From Melastoma dodecandrum (taxonomy: Eukaryota; Streptophyta; Magnoliopsida; Myrtales; Melastomataceae), in NCBI GenBank assembly GCA_029817715.1, contig JARUPY010000371.1, positions 1 to 64,000 on the forward strand: DNA of 64,000 bases, read 5' to 3'. The position numbers and the translations under genes were made by a program. The first letter of the stretch is position 1. Each line of letters begins with the position of its first letter. Shown in pieces: positions 1 to 11,980 of the stretch. Under the pieces are notes generated by a model. That model saw only the letters and a list, made by a program, of their open reading frames with translations. It ran no database searches and had not been told where the DNA came from.

Positions 1-250
1 GCTGAACGTTCGGATCGAATCTGTTGTGCGGTTGCTGCTGGCGCACGCCTTCCGCAAGGAATGGCGCCGGGCAAAGCTTCCTAGGCCTTCGTCACAAAGT
101 CGCTCGAAAGGTAGGCTTGGTGGTCCTCAAAATCTATCCTCATTTTTTAAAATTGTTTATGTGCGGTATATTTACAGGGACCACATAAAGTACATAGATT
201 ATAGATCGGGCCGGTACATGGAAGGACTATATTAATTTCTCAATATCCTT
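1..250. other. Left edge, no gene recognised
   Basis: I see no supported gene here. The sequence is AT-rich from about 140 to 240 and lies downstream of the leftward tRNA-Leu cluster. It may be the tail of the tRNA transcript. Confidence 0.4.
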
Positions 251-349
251 TGGTGCTCACGGTCGGGACTTCGAACCGGACAACAGCACTAGGCTAAGGA
301 CAGGGCGTTTTAAATGCCACCGCGTCTACCACTTCGCGCCACAGCGGAG
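251..349 (-). tRNA. tRNA-Leu (anticodon TAA)
   Basis: On the minus strand the gene ends in CCA (complement of TGG at 251-253). It has the leucine-type D-arm (GGTAGACGCG), a 7-nt anticodon loop TTTAAAA (anticodon TAA), a long variable arm and the T-arm TTCGAAG. The 5' acceptor strand pairs poorly with the 3' strand (GTGAGCACCA), probably from indel errors, so the 5' end is uncertain by a few bases. It is the last of five tandem leucine tRNAs. Confidence 0.8.
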
Positions 350-360
350 CAGGTATACGT

Positions 361-452
361 TGGTGCGGGTAGGGAGAATCGAACTTCCTAAGGGTTGCCG
401 CACTGAGGTTATGAAGCTCAGCGCTGTCTACTCTATTCCGCCAACCTCGGCA
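361..452 (-). tRNA. tRNA-Leu-like, anticodon reads CAT (possibly CAA)
   Basis: The body is leucine-type: GGCGGAAT D-arm, GTAGAC, long variable arm, T-arm TTCGATT, and ACCCGCACCA at the 3' end. The anticodon loop reads TTCATAA, giving CAT (Met), which does not fit a class II leucine body. One base change would give CAA (Leu) and complete the leucine set. Sequence quality is poor here (acceptor mismatches), so either an error or a real oddity is possible. Confidence 0.65.
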
Positions 453-547
453 TGGTGCTCCTGAGAGAGGACTTCGAAACCTCCACGCACCTTTGGGGCA
501 AACGCATTCTGAGTGCGTACGCGTCTACCAGATTCCGCCACAAGAAG
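453..547 (-). tRNA. tRNA-Leu (anticodon CAG)
   Basis: The anticodon stem-loop ACGCA-CTCAGAA-TGCGT gives anticodon CAG. The leucine D-arm (GGCGGAATCTGGTAGACGCG) and a long variable arm are present, and the gene ends AGGAGCACCA. It directly abuts the CAT-reading gene. The 5' acceptor strand is corrupted. Confidence 0.8.
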
Positions 548-566
548 ATATAGTATTCTTCAGTAA

Positions 567-658
567 TGGTACGGATGGAGGGACTCGAATCCCACACAGG
601 AATTTCTACAACGTGAACCTAAATCCCGCGCGTCTCGCCCCAATTTCGCCACACCCGC
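567..658 (-). tRNA. tRNA-Leu (anticodon TAG)
   Basis: Acceptor GCGGGTG pairs with CATCCGT (two G-T wobbles), followed by ACCA. The D-arm is leucine-type (GTGGCGAAATTGG), the anticodon loop contains TTTAGGT (TAG), the variable arm is long and the T-loop reads TTCGAGT. It is the best preserved member of the cluster. Confidence 0.85.
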
Positions 659-672
659 ACGATTAACTGTAT

Positions 673-772
673 TGGTGCCGGGAGGGGAGATTCGATCTCC
701 ACGGAATTTTTGTTTTTAGCTCCACAAGGGCTCTCGACCTTGCGCGTCTCACCAGTTTCGCACAACCCTGGA
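673..772 (-). tRNA. tRNA-Leu (anticodon GAG)
   Basis: The gene has a leucine-type D-arm, anticodon GAG in the loop flanked by CAAGG and CCTTG, a long variable arm and a CCCGGCACCA 3' end. It is the first transcribed of the five tandem leucine genes. The 5' acceptor strand is noisy. Confidence 0.8.
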
Positions 773-3115
773 TTCTTCCCTCTATCGAGGCCAACGGGCG
801 AGACGATCTGCATTCTGAGGCTATAAAAATTACCCGGACCTGAGTATCAATCTCGCCGGGGTCTCCTACGTCTTGAACGGTATGAACCTTTAAATGGGCT
901 CCCTCTCGCCTCAGGCGCACGATCCCCGGCCGCATAAGCAGGCAGTATCAAAAGGGCCTAAGGTGGTAAGCAGGTTCTTCATATCGTGGTCACTCGTTAT
1001 TACCACGGGATTTAGAACCCGTCCATATCTATCTTCGTGGCGAAAAAAGTTTCCATTTTTTGACGGTTTTTCGTACGAACGTGTAAAGCACGCGGCGGAA
1101 ATACTGGATCAGCCTCACCTGCCCTGTTCTAATGCGACCAGTATTGAGGATGTACTTTAATCCTTCCGGCGCGCGGGGCGGAAAATGGCTGGCATGTCGA
1201 CCAATTTGACTGTGGTATTCGATTCGGGAAGCAGCGGCGTTTCGTTCTGAAGATCCCAGTATCGCGACAGAGAGAGGTGCAGGCCGTAGGGGTGGGGGCT
1301 GCGCTCAAATTGATGCAACGCGGCACCTTGGCCGAGTATTGGTTCGCGATCATCGACTCATCGACAATGTAGCGTTTACGAAGCGGCCTGATTCGTCGGG
1401 AACGACAACGGCCGAAGGAAGGGCGAATTGCTGCCACAGGCGTGAGATCGATGACGAGAGGTCGGGCGGACGGACCGCGCTACGGAATAGACTATCTCGT
1501 TCCGATCGCCGCGTGGCATTGAGGCTAACGATCCAGGCCCTGAGTAGATTGGCAGCCAAGGGCCAATGTGTTGAGCAGATTGCGTAGCCGATAGGAGCCA
1601 GGACAGCTCCCTACGCTGACGACGATAGTCGATGATATGAGCGAATGATGAAGGTGGGCGACACCCAGAAACTCAGAAACCCTTCTCGAACTCCACAGAC
1701 GGCTTGCGATCCGGCACCAGGAAACACGATCGCGGTACGGATCCTGGACTCGGGCGAGCTGATCAATCCGTTCGAAACGCTGTTGGCCGGTCCTCGGGTG
1801 CGTGTCTCGGATGTACGCCGGAGAGCTGGTCGATGAGATAGTCAGAGATTGGGCTGGGGCTTTACCATGGGTCCTCCTCCCCTTACCAGTTTGGGCGCCT
1901 GAGAGAACGCAGGCGGTGGGGCGGTCTCTGCCGCATCTTGGCAGGAGATTTCTTCGAAAGATGTTGAAGACCTCGATCCCGATCCCATTGATCTGCTCAG
2001 GTCTGGCCGGGGCCTCGATCCCTTGCATGTCGTGTGTCCCGAACTTCGCGAACCCTCGGCTGCTCCAGCGGAATGGTCGAACCTTGCAGGGTCAAGTCCC
2101 ACGGCCAATTTAGGGACGTCTTGTTGCTGACGTTCTTTGAATCGTCCCCGTTGAGTAAGGATCCGCGAAAGTAGTCGGTCCTGGATGTGGATGGCGTGAT
2201 CGCTGATCCGACCGGTGGATTTGATCGTCCGAGGCTCGACAGGCGCGCGCCATATCGGTTTTCAACCATTTGCCGCGCGCTAGATAGAGTAACCTTGATC
2301 CCCGCGAAGTCGGATCAGACCATGTGGCTGGGTGATCCCGACCTTGTCTCGCCACCAGATAATCGAGTGGCCTGTTCGTGAAGGAGGCCTAGACGCGCGC
2401 GGTATGGCCGGGCTGGAGGATCAGATGTCCCCCCCCCCTTTGAGGAACGCCGCCGTTATTGTGTGCGTGTATTCCTTGAACCTCGCGATCATAGCCCGGC
2501 TCGTCAGTAATACGGAGAGCGCCGTCGCACGAAGGGCGGTGGCGTTTCCTCGATTGCGGGCCTTCGTGTTGTTCTTGATCGTGTGGATGAAACCCAAGTG
2601 GAGGTTGTTGTATGTATTGCTCATTTATAAGTCGCCAGTCGTCAGGGGTTCTCACTCGACCGCGCACGCATCTGGATGTTCTTTACCTGATCCCATTGAT
2701 GTAATTCGAAGGTCGGTCGTCATCGGGTGAAGAAGTGAAGATAGATAATCTGGCCGATGGACGACGAAGATCGCCCACAGGACGTGGATTTCCTTCCAGA
2801 AGCGCGAACGGCGAACTTGATCGACGAAGCCAAGCAGAGACAAAACCCGATAATGACGAGAATAGGCCGCCCCGTCCTCAATTGGCGGATGGTTCCATTC
2901 ACTCTCATACGCGCTAATGAAAATAAACTAACCTTGATTTGCGTCCTTGTACTGACGTCGACAATACACATCGCGGCTGATCTTTGTCCAATCTCATGTG
3001 GAAAAGGTCGGTGTTTATCACTCAATAAATGATCGAGTATAAGCATTACGTATTTCGCGTGGGGGATATGAGCTGCAAGAACGAGCGACATTTGACGGAC
3101 GTCGTCAAGCGAACC
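773..3115. other. Error-rich stretch with coding fragments, no intact gene
   Basis: No gene can be followed here. Short protein-like fragments appear on the minus strand, for example around 2000-2270 (a stretch containing TDYFRGSLLNGDDSKN), 2421-2624 (a basic, alanine-rich 67-residue frame) and 2720-2910 (a hydrophobic stretch RPILVIIGFCLCLASS that could span a membrane). The reading frame breaks every 100-250 bases. A run of ten C lies at 2429-2438. The pattern fits real genes read through uncorrected indels. Their identity is unknown. Confidence 0.4.
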
Positions 3116-6100
3116 TAATGAAGGTATACTGGCAGCAACGGGGCGGGCTGACGTCGGCGCTGGATGTAATTCTTGCGGATCATCTCGCGGGCGACTCTTC
3201 GACTTAAGCTTCTTGCAAAAAAACAATCGCGTGCGCGAAGAAAAGCGCGAGCTGCGGACGCCGAGCGTCAATCGCCAGAAGAAGGACAAGCCGAGACGAG
3301 TTCCGCAACGGGAGGTACCGACGATCAGGTCGAGGAAAGGTAGTTTCGAGCTTCAAGTAGCTTGGACGGGCAGAGGGCACAGGTGGTTTCCTCTGCGTTC
3401 TCTCCTGCTAACAAAGAGCGATGGTCAAACAGCTATCTCGGTATTTGTTAGTTGACGCGGTTCCATACAATGGTCGACGAAGAGCATCTCGACTTATCGC
3501 TCTTTGGCGGAAGCGGGTGTATTCGTTTTCTATGGCGGCCTGTTTGATCTGAGCGTTGCCGCTGCCGAAAGCGGCATGTCCTCTGGATGCCTTCGCTAAG
3601 GTTCCGTCGCCATCAAGGACAACGAGCTGAGCAAGCGATTCGGGCATTACAAATGGCTCGATCTCGGGAACGTGGGCCGCAGCTCGGGGGGCAGGGAGGA
3701 TTCGTGAAGGATCCGAGATGGTGCATGTACGGCTACTACTCGGATGGAATTACTCAACGATATCCCGGCCGAAATACTGCGAACCCGGCGAACAGCAAAG
3801 ATTCCGGCTGCGCCGACAAGATGATCAAGAACGGAGGTCAATCGACAAAGCCTACACTAGGCTTGCCCGCGCAGAAGGCTGGTCTGTCGGAAGCTCTTTA
3901 GGCAAAGAAGCCGAAGGCTGAACATTGGAGGGACGCGGACCATGCCATGCAGAAACGGGACTGTTCCTTCGCCTACATGCAGCAAGAGAACAATGGTGAA
4001 GATGTTCGCGGAAGGCAACAAGGGATCCAAGGGAGGCCACTTTCAGCAGAGGTAGCTGCCCGCCTCTCCGCGGGCGAGGCCGGGAAGGTTAATGTCCGAG
4101 ATGTACTGGCTGGACGGAGGGCGGCTGCCCAGACCAGGCAATGCCGGCGCTGAACGCAATGGTGCCAACATCTGTTCGTGAGAGTTAACGCAGGTCATGC
4201 CCAGTGTTTCCTCTCGGCAATCTTGGACAATGGGCCCGCCAACGACTTGATGGATAGGATGGTGAGTACAAGGGACCGGAGATTTCTATGCGACCTCATG
4301 CCAACACAGTTGGATTAGACCAGTACGGACGACAACATTCAGTCGCTTATCAGGCAGCAGGTCCTAGCACGATTCGCTGGTGTATAGAATGCTACGAAAA
4401 GTCGAGCTCATCATGCATGATGACGAAGAACGGCACGACCCTAGTGGAAGCACATCACAGCAAAGAGAGCTGAAGGAGGCATGCCGACGAAGGAAAGCAA
4501 CAAGGGTCGGGTCAATGACGCCTAATCGGAACGTGAATCTCGCGCTGAGCAACATGTTGAACGCCGCGGGGTCGTAAGGCAGTCTTGGAAAAAAGGATGC
4601 AGCTGCCTGTCTTACCTCGATCCTCGACGGTCGTGGTTGGGCAACGCTAATGGATTCATTTGCTGTACGTGACGGCTGCAAGTCGCCGCCTACGCTCTCT
4701 ATTGATGCTGTAAGGGGCGGCATTCTCATTCTTGGTCCAAGAAATCGTTGGCGCGGTGTGCAACGTCGGCTTTGCGAGAATTTTCAATTCTCACACCGGC
4801 ATCTTTGAGAATCGGGCAGGCAACAGGGCGGATTGAGCGGTGTCGTCTGAGGGACTCGTGCAAATTCGGATTTGGCGCTTGGCAACGATCTACACTTGGC
4901 CTACGAAGACGATGTCCGAAGGTCGCTATGGGTCACATTCCCAAGGTCAGTTCCGGTGTGGCTTCTCACTAGGATGTTCCGGTCCATGGCGGCCCTTGGG
5001 GCAAAGAGGCTTGGGCTTCGGCAAGCTTCTCGGTAGCGCTAGCATTGGAAAACTCTCACGGTTCAAACGCCCGCAAGGTACAATCGTCAACGGCCGGCAG
5101 GAGGTAGCTCGACTACCACTCGGCCGGCCTCTTCGGGTGGAAGACGAAGCACGAAGTGCCCGCAAGGGTCCACACACGGCGAACACATCTCGGGGGAAGG
5201 GCCGCTTCGGTTAGTCGTTTCTTCGGCGGCCTTTCGCGAGTCGCTTTCGGCGGCATGGCGAAATCAAAGGGCATCACACAGGCAAGGTCGGCGGTCTGCT
5301 CGGTCTTCTTGGAGGTGGCGAAACAGCTGTTCGGGCATGTTCCACCCACACGACGGGGGGGGGGGTGGCGACAAGCATCGCGGGCGGAGCAGAAGGCCAC
5401 GACGGCGGACGACGAGATCCACACTGGCATCGCCTAAGGTACAAGGAATCCCGATCCCTCCGCCTGTGTGCTGAGTCGATCCCAAGTCCTGAGAAGACGC
5501 CCCGGCCCGGTGGCGGTGCTGCGGGGAAGTTGGGTTGTCCGCAGAGTCGGCTGTCGAAGAGGCCGAGCACGTTGCGGAGAAGTCCTGGAGCGCGGAGGTT
5601 TCTCAGCTCAGCCGGGAAGATACTCGGCCACTCCATGAAGGCTATCAGGGGCGGTCGCACTCGCCCATCGGCGCCTACAAGGCTGGCACAGACGTCTACG
5701 ACATCGTCAAGGGCAAGAAGTCGATCACGGACGCGCTCAAGGATGTCATTCCAACAGCGCTTGGTGCAGTCGGCGGCGCAGTCGGCGGTATCGTCGGTGG
5801 TGCTGGCGGTACTCTCGTTTTGCCGGGAGCCGGAAACGGCTGTTGGCGGTATCGCTGGCGCGACGGCAGGTGGCGCAGGCGGGCGAGGCTCTCGGCGACT
5901 GGATCGTCAGCAAGCTTTTTCGCGCAGGCCAAGGATGACGCGAGCAAGAAGGCCGATCCGGCTGGTGTCAAGGATCAGCCGCCCCAGGACGGTCTTGAAG
6001 AAGCAGATCGACGATATGGCCGATGACCTGAAGAAGAATGCCAACGGCGATCCTGATGTCCTGACGGATAAGCTTGCCGTGCTCATCAATGCGGTCAACC

Positions 6101-6206
6101 AGCAAACAGCAATCCTCGCTGTCAGAACAAGAAAAAGATGGATCAGGACGAAAAAGCAAGACAATTTGAAGCAAAATGTAACTCTCTAAGTGATATAATG
6201 GCTTAA
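3116..6206 (+). pseudogene. Fragmented structural gene(s) upstream of portal, glycine-zipper C-terminus
   Basis: Plus-strand coding fragments can be followed in shifting frames. At 3206-3340 there is a basic then acidic stretch (KLLAKKQSRARRKARAAD, then TSSATGGTDDQVEE). More fragments occur around 3540-4400. A legible C-terminal part runs from 5600 to 6206 with DVYDIVKGKKSITDALKD, then a run of small residues (AVGGAVGGIVGGAGG) resembling a glycine zipper, then a charged tail ending EKARQFEAKCNSLSDIMA. The stop TAA at 6204-6206 is also the first half of the late promoter for the portal gene. A run of about 11-12 G lies near 5354-5365. Its position suggests a tail or head structural protein (T4 has gp18/gp19 here), but I recognise no family. 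At least ten frameshifts would be needed to restore it, most likely sequencing errors. Confidence 0.5.
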
Positions 6207-6209
6207 ATA
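6204..6209 (+). promoter_or_regulatory. Late promoter TAAATA for portal gene
   Basis: TAAATA lies 31 nt before the portal ATG (6241) and is followed by a leader with the RBS TTGGAG. Its first three bases are the stop codon of the upstream gene. Confidence 0.7.
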
Positions 6210-6240
6210 CTAGACGTTTAAGCGTCCCTATTGGAGAACT

Positions 6241-8058
6241 ATGTCACTTAAGAAGTATTTCCGACCGATTGATAAGTCTGCACGGAGTTACGTTAGCAAA
6301 GAGCAGGCGGCGGTGGAGGAAACATCCTCGAAGGTTTCGAGCTATCTGCCCGAGGTCTACACCGGCCACCCGCAGCGTATTTCAGCAGCGCTACTACCAG
6401 TACGCCGATATGGACAAGGACTCCGACATCAACGTCGCGCTGAACCTGATCGCCGACTTTTGCACGCAGTCCGAGAAGCAGAACGACGAGCCCTTCGAAA
6501 TCCACTTCATCGAAGACGGCAACGAGACCGAAGTCAAGCTTTTGCAGCAAGTGTCTCGCGAAGTGGATCAAGAAGAACAATTTTCGCACCAACCTTTGGC
6601 TGATGTTCCGCCAAAACGATTTTGAACGGTGACTGCTTCTTCATCCGAGACCCTGAGGACCTACGGAGTGGACGTGGCTCGACCACTTCTCCGTCGTGTC
6701 GGTCCGTGTCGACGAGGAGAAGGGCAAGGTTCCGACATGAATACGAGATCAAGGGTCTCGATTTACGCGCGCAAGGCCAAGTTTGCGACGCCGATGACCG
6801 ATACGCAGACATCGGCGATGGGCGCTGCTTCGTCCCGGCCTACGCAGGTCGTGCCGGTGCCTCGATGTCGGGCGGCGTGTTCCAGCTCGCCGGATCGCAT
6901 CTCGACAACAAGCAAACCGCCCCGGACAGCCGGGCGGCCAGCAGGACATCTCCATTGTAGACGCCAAGCACATCATCCACCTGAGCCTATCGATCGGCAT
7001 GGATATGAGCTGGCCCTTCGGTAAATCGGTCCTCGATCCGATCTACAAGGTCTACAAGCAGAAGGAGATGCTCGAAGACTCGATCATCATCTATCGCGTT
7101 CAGCGCGCTCCCCGAGCGTCGCGTGTTCTACATTGACGTCGGCGACATGCCGCCGCCTCAGAAGGCGACCGCCTACCTCACCAAGATCAAAAACGAAATT
7201 CATCAGCGTCGCATCCCAAACCGTTCCGGTACGGGCGGCAGCACGATGGCCGACACGGCCTACAATCCGCTCGCGATGATGGACGACTACTACTTCGCCA
7301 ACACGGCGTCGGGTCGTGGGTCAAAGGTCGACACGCTTCCTGGCGGCGACGCTCTCGGCGAGATCGGTGACCTCGACTACTTCACCGACAAGTTCGCACG
7401 CGGCATGGGCATTCCCCCGAGCTATCTTGCGATCAGCGCAGAGAAGTCCGGTGCCATCTACAATGATGGTAAGGGCACGTCATCGATGATCCAGGAGTTC
7501 CGTTTCAACAAGGCGTGTCTCCGTTGGCAGTCGCTGCTGGCTCAGAAGTTCGATGAGGAGTTCAAGAAGTTCGTCGAGGCCTCAGGCGTCACCGTCGAGA
7601 ACGACATCTTCGAGCTGCGCTTCATGCCGCCCGCAGAACTTCGACAAGTACCGCCAGATCGACCTCGATACGCAGCAGCTCGCCGTCTACGCGCAGATCG
7701 CGCAGAACACGGTCATCTCGAAGCGCTTCGCCCTCCAGCGCTACGCCGGATGGACGGAAGAACGATCTCATGCAGAATGAGGAGTGGTGGCAGCAGGAGA
7801 ACCCGACAAAGATGAAGAAGGCCACCGGCTCGTCAGGTGACGCGGGCGGCCCGATGGGCGGTGCTGCGGGCCTTGGCGACCTTGGCATCCGTTCGGGCGA
7901 CATGGACCTAGACGATCTTGCTGGAGATGATCCTGGCGCCGAGGGTGCAAGCGCCAATGGCGACCTCGCTGGTGGCAATGGCGGAACCCGACGCTGGTGG
8001 CGCCGCTGGTGCTGCACCGGCAGCCGGTCCTGCCCCTGGTGGTGCGCCCCCGGCATAA
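6241..8058 (+). CDS. gp20: Portal vertex protein (T4 gp20 family), frameshifted
   Basis: Head portal: the dodecameric DNA channel at the capsid vertex and the motor docking site. Legible segments include YYQYADMDKDSDINVALN and FCTQSEKQNDEPFEI near the N-terminus, CFFIRDPE, then the family hallmark RRVFYIDVGDMPPPQKA (about 7117-7170), NRSGTGGSTMADTAYNPLAM, MDDYYF, GGDALGEIGDLDYF and MGIPPSYL. The C-terminus is Gly/Pro-rich and ends in TAA at 8056-8058. The frame shifts at about 6375, 6555, 6630-7110 (several), 7640, 7760 and 7980, so no open frame covers it. The start ATG 6241 has an RBS (TTGGAG) and a late promoter. The breaks are probably sequencing errors because the protein is essential. 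Confidence 0.92.
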
Positions 8059-8061
8059 ATA
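8056..8061 (+). promoter_or_regulatory. Late promoter TAAATA, leaderless type
   Basis: TAAATA overlaps the portal stop codon and ends 5 nt before the ATG at 8067. By T4 late-promoter geometry transcription would start at or next to the ATG. Confidence 0.65.
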
Positions 8062-8066
8062 AGACC

Positions 8067-8315
8067 ATGAAGCTGTACGAGCTGGATCAGCGCGACCTCG
8101 AAGACACCAATCGCTACGATCCGGGAGCTGACAAGATCAACTCCCGGAAGCTTGGTGACACGCGCAAAACCGTGCTGACCCTCAAAGACATCAACAAGCT
8201 GAAGAAGCTACGCGCCATGCGCGAGCTGGAAGATGCCAAGCGCGAAGACTTGCTCGGCATCATGTATGCCACGCCGGACGCTGAAGCAGGCGGTGGCGGC
8301 CTTGGCGGCTTCTAA
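8067..8315 (+). CDS. Small conserved head-module protein, 82 aa
   Basis: An 82-residue charged protein starting MKLYELDQRDLED with the core INSRKLGDTRKTVLTLKD followed by a KLKKLRAMRELEDAKRED helix and a Gly-rich end (GGGGLGGF). A short protein of this type sits just after the portal gene in many T4-like phages. The position matches T4 gp67, a prohead core component, but I cannot show homology to it. It has its own leaderless late promoter. Being in the head cluster, it is inferred to be a core or head-assembly component. Confidence 0.75.
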   Translation: MKLYELDQRDLEDTNRYDPGADKINSRKLGDTRKTVLTLKDINKLKKLRAMRELEDAKREDLLGIMYATPDAEAGGGGLGGF

Positions 8316-8362
8316 ATTTCGTTAAAACTGGCCCATTCAAGGCCTATATACCTAGTCACGTC

Positions 8363-8368
8363 TAAATA
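8363..8368 (+). promoter_or_regulatory. Late promoter TAAATA with hairpin leader
   Basis: TAAATA at 8363-8368 is followed by a short inverted repeat (TCGATG / CATCGA, about 8371-8390) in the leader. An RBS TTGGGAGA precedes the ATG at 8421. Confidence 0.65.
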
Positions 8369-8420
8369 CTATCGATGTTTTATATCATCGAGCAACCTGT
8401 ATTTTGGGAGATTTACATTT

Positions 8421-9431
8421 ATGCAGAGATCAATTCTTGAGAAGGCGCTTCTCTGCGTGCTGAATGAGCAGCACGAAGAGGCGACCAAGTATTTTCACCA
8501 GTTCATGCTGGCCCGCGCTCGTCAGATTCACGAGTCGCTGCGCCAGGGCGACGAGTCGGTTCTCGAAGAGAGCTGGAACGAAGAGCTTTCGGAAGAGTAT
8601 TTCACGGAAGACGACCTGAATGGTCTTGAGGACGAAGCTGAGGGCGACATCGACGGCGCCGAGGACGACCTCGATGACGCTGGCGACGACTTCGACACCG
8701 TTGCGGCCGACGACGATGCTGTCGACGACCTCGACAACCCCGGACTTCGGTGGTGACATGGATGACGACGCCGAGGGCGACGTTGATGTCTCCGACGAGG
8801 CTCTTGAGGACATCAAGGCCCAGCTTGAGAAGCTGACCGCCGACTTCGAGGCCGTGCTGAACGGCGACGACACGATCGACGACAGCGAGCTGCCGGGTGA
8901 TGACGAGGACCTCGCGCCTTCGAACCGCTCCGGAGATGGACGACATGGCCGACGATGCTGCGGTTGACGCAGACGTTGCCGCTTCCGACGCCGAGATGGC
9001 TTCGGGCGACGCCGAGACCGCCGACGAGGACGAGCACGTCTTCGGCGAGAGCGAAGAGGCTGGCGATGACGAAGAGCTGGAAGAGAGCGAGGACGATTTC
9101 GCGGACATCGCAGAGTCGATCACCTCGGAGCTGGAGAAGATCAGCATCTCCATGAAGGGTGACGGCAAGGAGATCGGCGCGGGTAAGACTGCAACGACCA
9201 ACACGACGTCGAACCTCCCGAAGGCCAAGGCTGACGCCAAGGATGCCAAGCCGATCGTGACGAAGTCGTCGACCCACACTGGTTACGAGCGCGAGACCGC
9301 TCCGACCGTGAAGGACATGACCAAGAAGCCGCGCAACGTCCGCTCGAAGGCGAACGATGGCCGCTCCAAACGTCTCCAAGACGGGTGACGGCTCGGCCCT
9401 CCTCAACAAGGACTTCGCTGGCGGCAAGTAA
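8421..9431 (+). CDS. Prohead core protein (gp68-like) with long acidic extension, frameshifted
   Basis: The N-terminal 45 residues (SILEKALLCVLNEQHEEA, then a helix ending IHESLRQGDE) resemble the gp68 prohead core family, which forms part of the internal scaffold removed by the prohead protease. A very acidic Asp/Glu/Ala region of about 200 residues follows, then a basic Thr/Lys tail ending LLNKDFAGGK. Single-base frameshifts at about 8745, 8925 and 9365 break the frame. The stop is TAA 9429-9431, and a strong terminator follows. At about 335 residues it is much longer than T4 gp68 (about 140 aa). Confidence 0.72.
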
Positions 9432-9458
9432 GCCACCTCATTAGGACCTGAACACAAG

Positions 9459-9483
9459 GGCCCCGCTTCGGCGGGGCCTTTTT
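9459..9483 (+). terminator. Rho-independent terminator after core protein gene
   Basis: Stem GGCCCCGC/GCGGGGCC with a TTCG tetraloop, followed by five T. Confidence 0.92.
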
Positions 9484-9546
9484 CGTTTAGGATTTTGCAA
9501 CCTGTCGCTGATTAATTCGCTTTCAGGTTTGAAAGAGAGAAATCCA

Positions 9547-10993
<1,447 letters not shown>

Positions 10994-11103
10994 GCGGGCG
11001 CTTTCTAACCAATTCTCGTTGCCGCCAGCGATTATCGGAACGGTCTTGCCCTGTCCAGAGCGTGCCTTTCGCTCCCTGTAAGGCCGGAGAACGTCGGTGC
11101 CAA

Positions 11104-11109
11104 TAAATA
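11104..11109 (+). promoter_or_regulatory. Late promoter TAAATA for prohead protease
   Basis: TAAATA lies 43 nt before the ATG at 11152. The leader carries the RBS TAAGGA. Confidence 0.7.
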
Positions 11110-11151
11110 CATAGGAGCATTTCAATACTCTCTTTAAGGAATTCTACTATT

Positions 11152-11782
11152 ATGTCCAAACTAATACTGCAAGAGAATCGCACCTGGGGCGAAGCACAGC
11201 TCCTCACGGAAGAAGAAGGCGATCAGAAGGACGGCCGTAAGAAGCTGTACATGGCTGGCATCTTCATCTCGGGCGGCGTCCGCAATCACAATCAGCGCAT
11301 CTACCCTGTTTCGGAGATTCGTCAGGCCGTCGAGAAGGTCAATCACGAGATCAGGGAAGGATCGGTCGTCGGCGAGCTGGATCATCCCGAAGAGCTGATG
11401 GTCAACCTCGACCGCGTGTCCCACAGCATCGAGAAGATGTGGATGGACGGCAACGACGGCTACGGCAAGCTTCGTTTGCTTCCCACCACCTTGCGGCAAT
11501 ATCGCTCGTACGCTCATCGAGAGCGAAGTTCGTCTTGGCGTTTCTAGCCGTGGCTCGGGGAATGTCGACGATCGCGGCAACGTTTCGGATTTCGAGATCG
11601 TCACCGTCGACATCGTTTGCCGCCCTTCGGCGCCGAATGCCTTCCCGAAGCCGGTCTACGAGGCCTTCAACGCGCGTCGTGGCGCGATCATTGAAGACCT
11701 CGCCCGTGCAGTGGCCGATGATCCGAAGGCGCAGAAGTATCTCCACAAAGAGCTGCTCACCTGGATCGACGCTCTCAAGTAA
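11152..11782 (+). CDS. gp21: Prohead core protease (T4 gp21 family), frameshifted
   Basis: Serine protease that cleaves scaffold, capsid and packaged proteins during head maturation (family S77-like). Visible: MAGIFISGGVRNHNQRIYP, then the catalytic His region VGELDHPEELMVNLDRVSH, and after a frameshift near 11495 the catalytic Ser region LGVSSRGSGN followed by FEIVTVDIVCRPSAPNAF. It ends LLTWIDALK with TAA at 11780-11782. It lies in the T4 order just before gp22. The break is a single indel. It is the likely enzyme for removing the capsid-targeting leaders proposed below. Confidence 0.92.
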
Positions 11783-11819
11783 TTATCGCCTAAAAAGCGA
11801 GTTATATCGATACAGAAGA

Positions 11820-11841
11820 GGCTGCTCAGGCAGCCTTTTTT
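11820..11841 (+). terminator. Rho-independent terminator after protease gene
   Basis: Stem GGCTGC/GCAGCC with loop TCAG, followed by six T. Confidence 0.9.
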
Positions 11842-11888
11842 GTTGTCCGGTTTTGCGGCTTAATCATCTCGGTCTTTCGGTCTTCCAC

Positions 11889-11894
11889 TAAATA
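11889..11894 (+). promoter_or_regulatory. Late promoter TAAATA for scaffold gene
   Basis: TAAATA lies about 87 nt before the ATG at 11981. The leader ends with the RBS TTAAGGAGCC. Confidence 0.65.
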
Positions 11895-11980
11895 AAAGGA
11901 CTAGGAATTTCCGAGTATGACCGAGTGACTGTTCTCTTACGGTTGCCGACATTTCATTATTTTTAAGGAGCCAATCCATA

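Noticed and set aside
663..935. Minus-strand frame containing HLKVHTVQDVGDPGE
   Set aside because: It reads through tRNA-Leu(GAG). The upstream part might be a coding fragment but cannot be bounded in this error-rich stretch.
980..1035. tRNA-like pieces (CCACGGGATTTAGAACCCG)
   Set aside because: A T-arm-like hairpin and a possible CCA are visible, but no anticodon arm or acceptor partner could be found.
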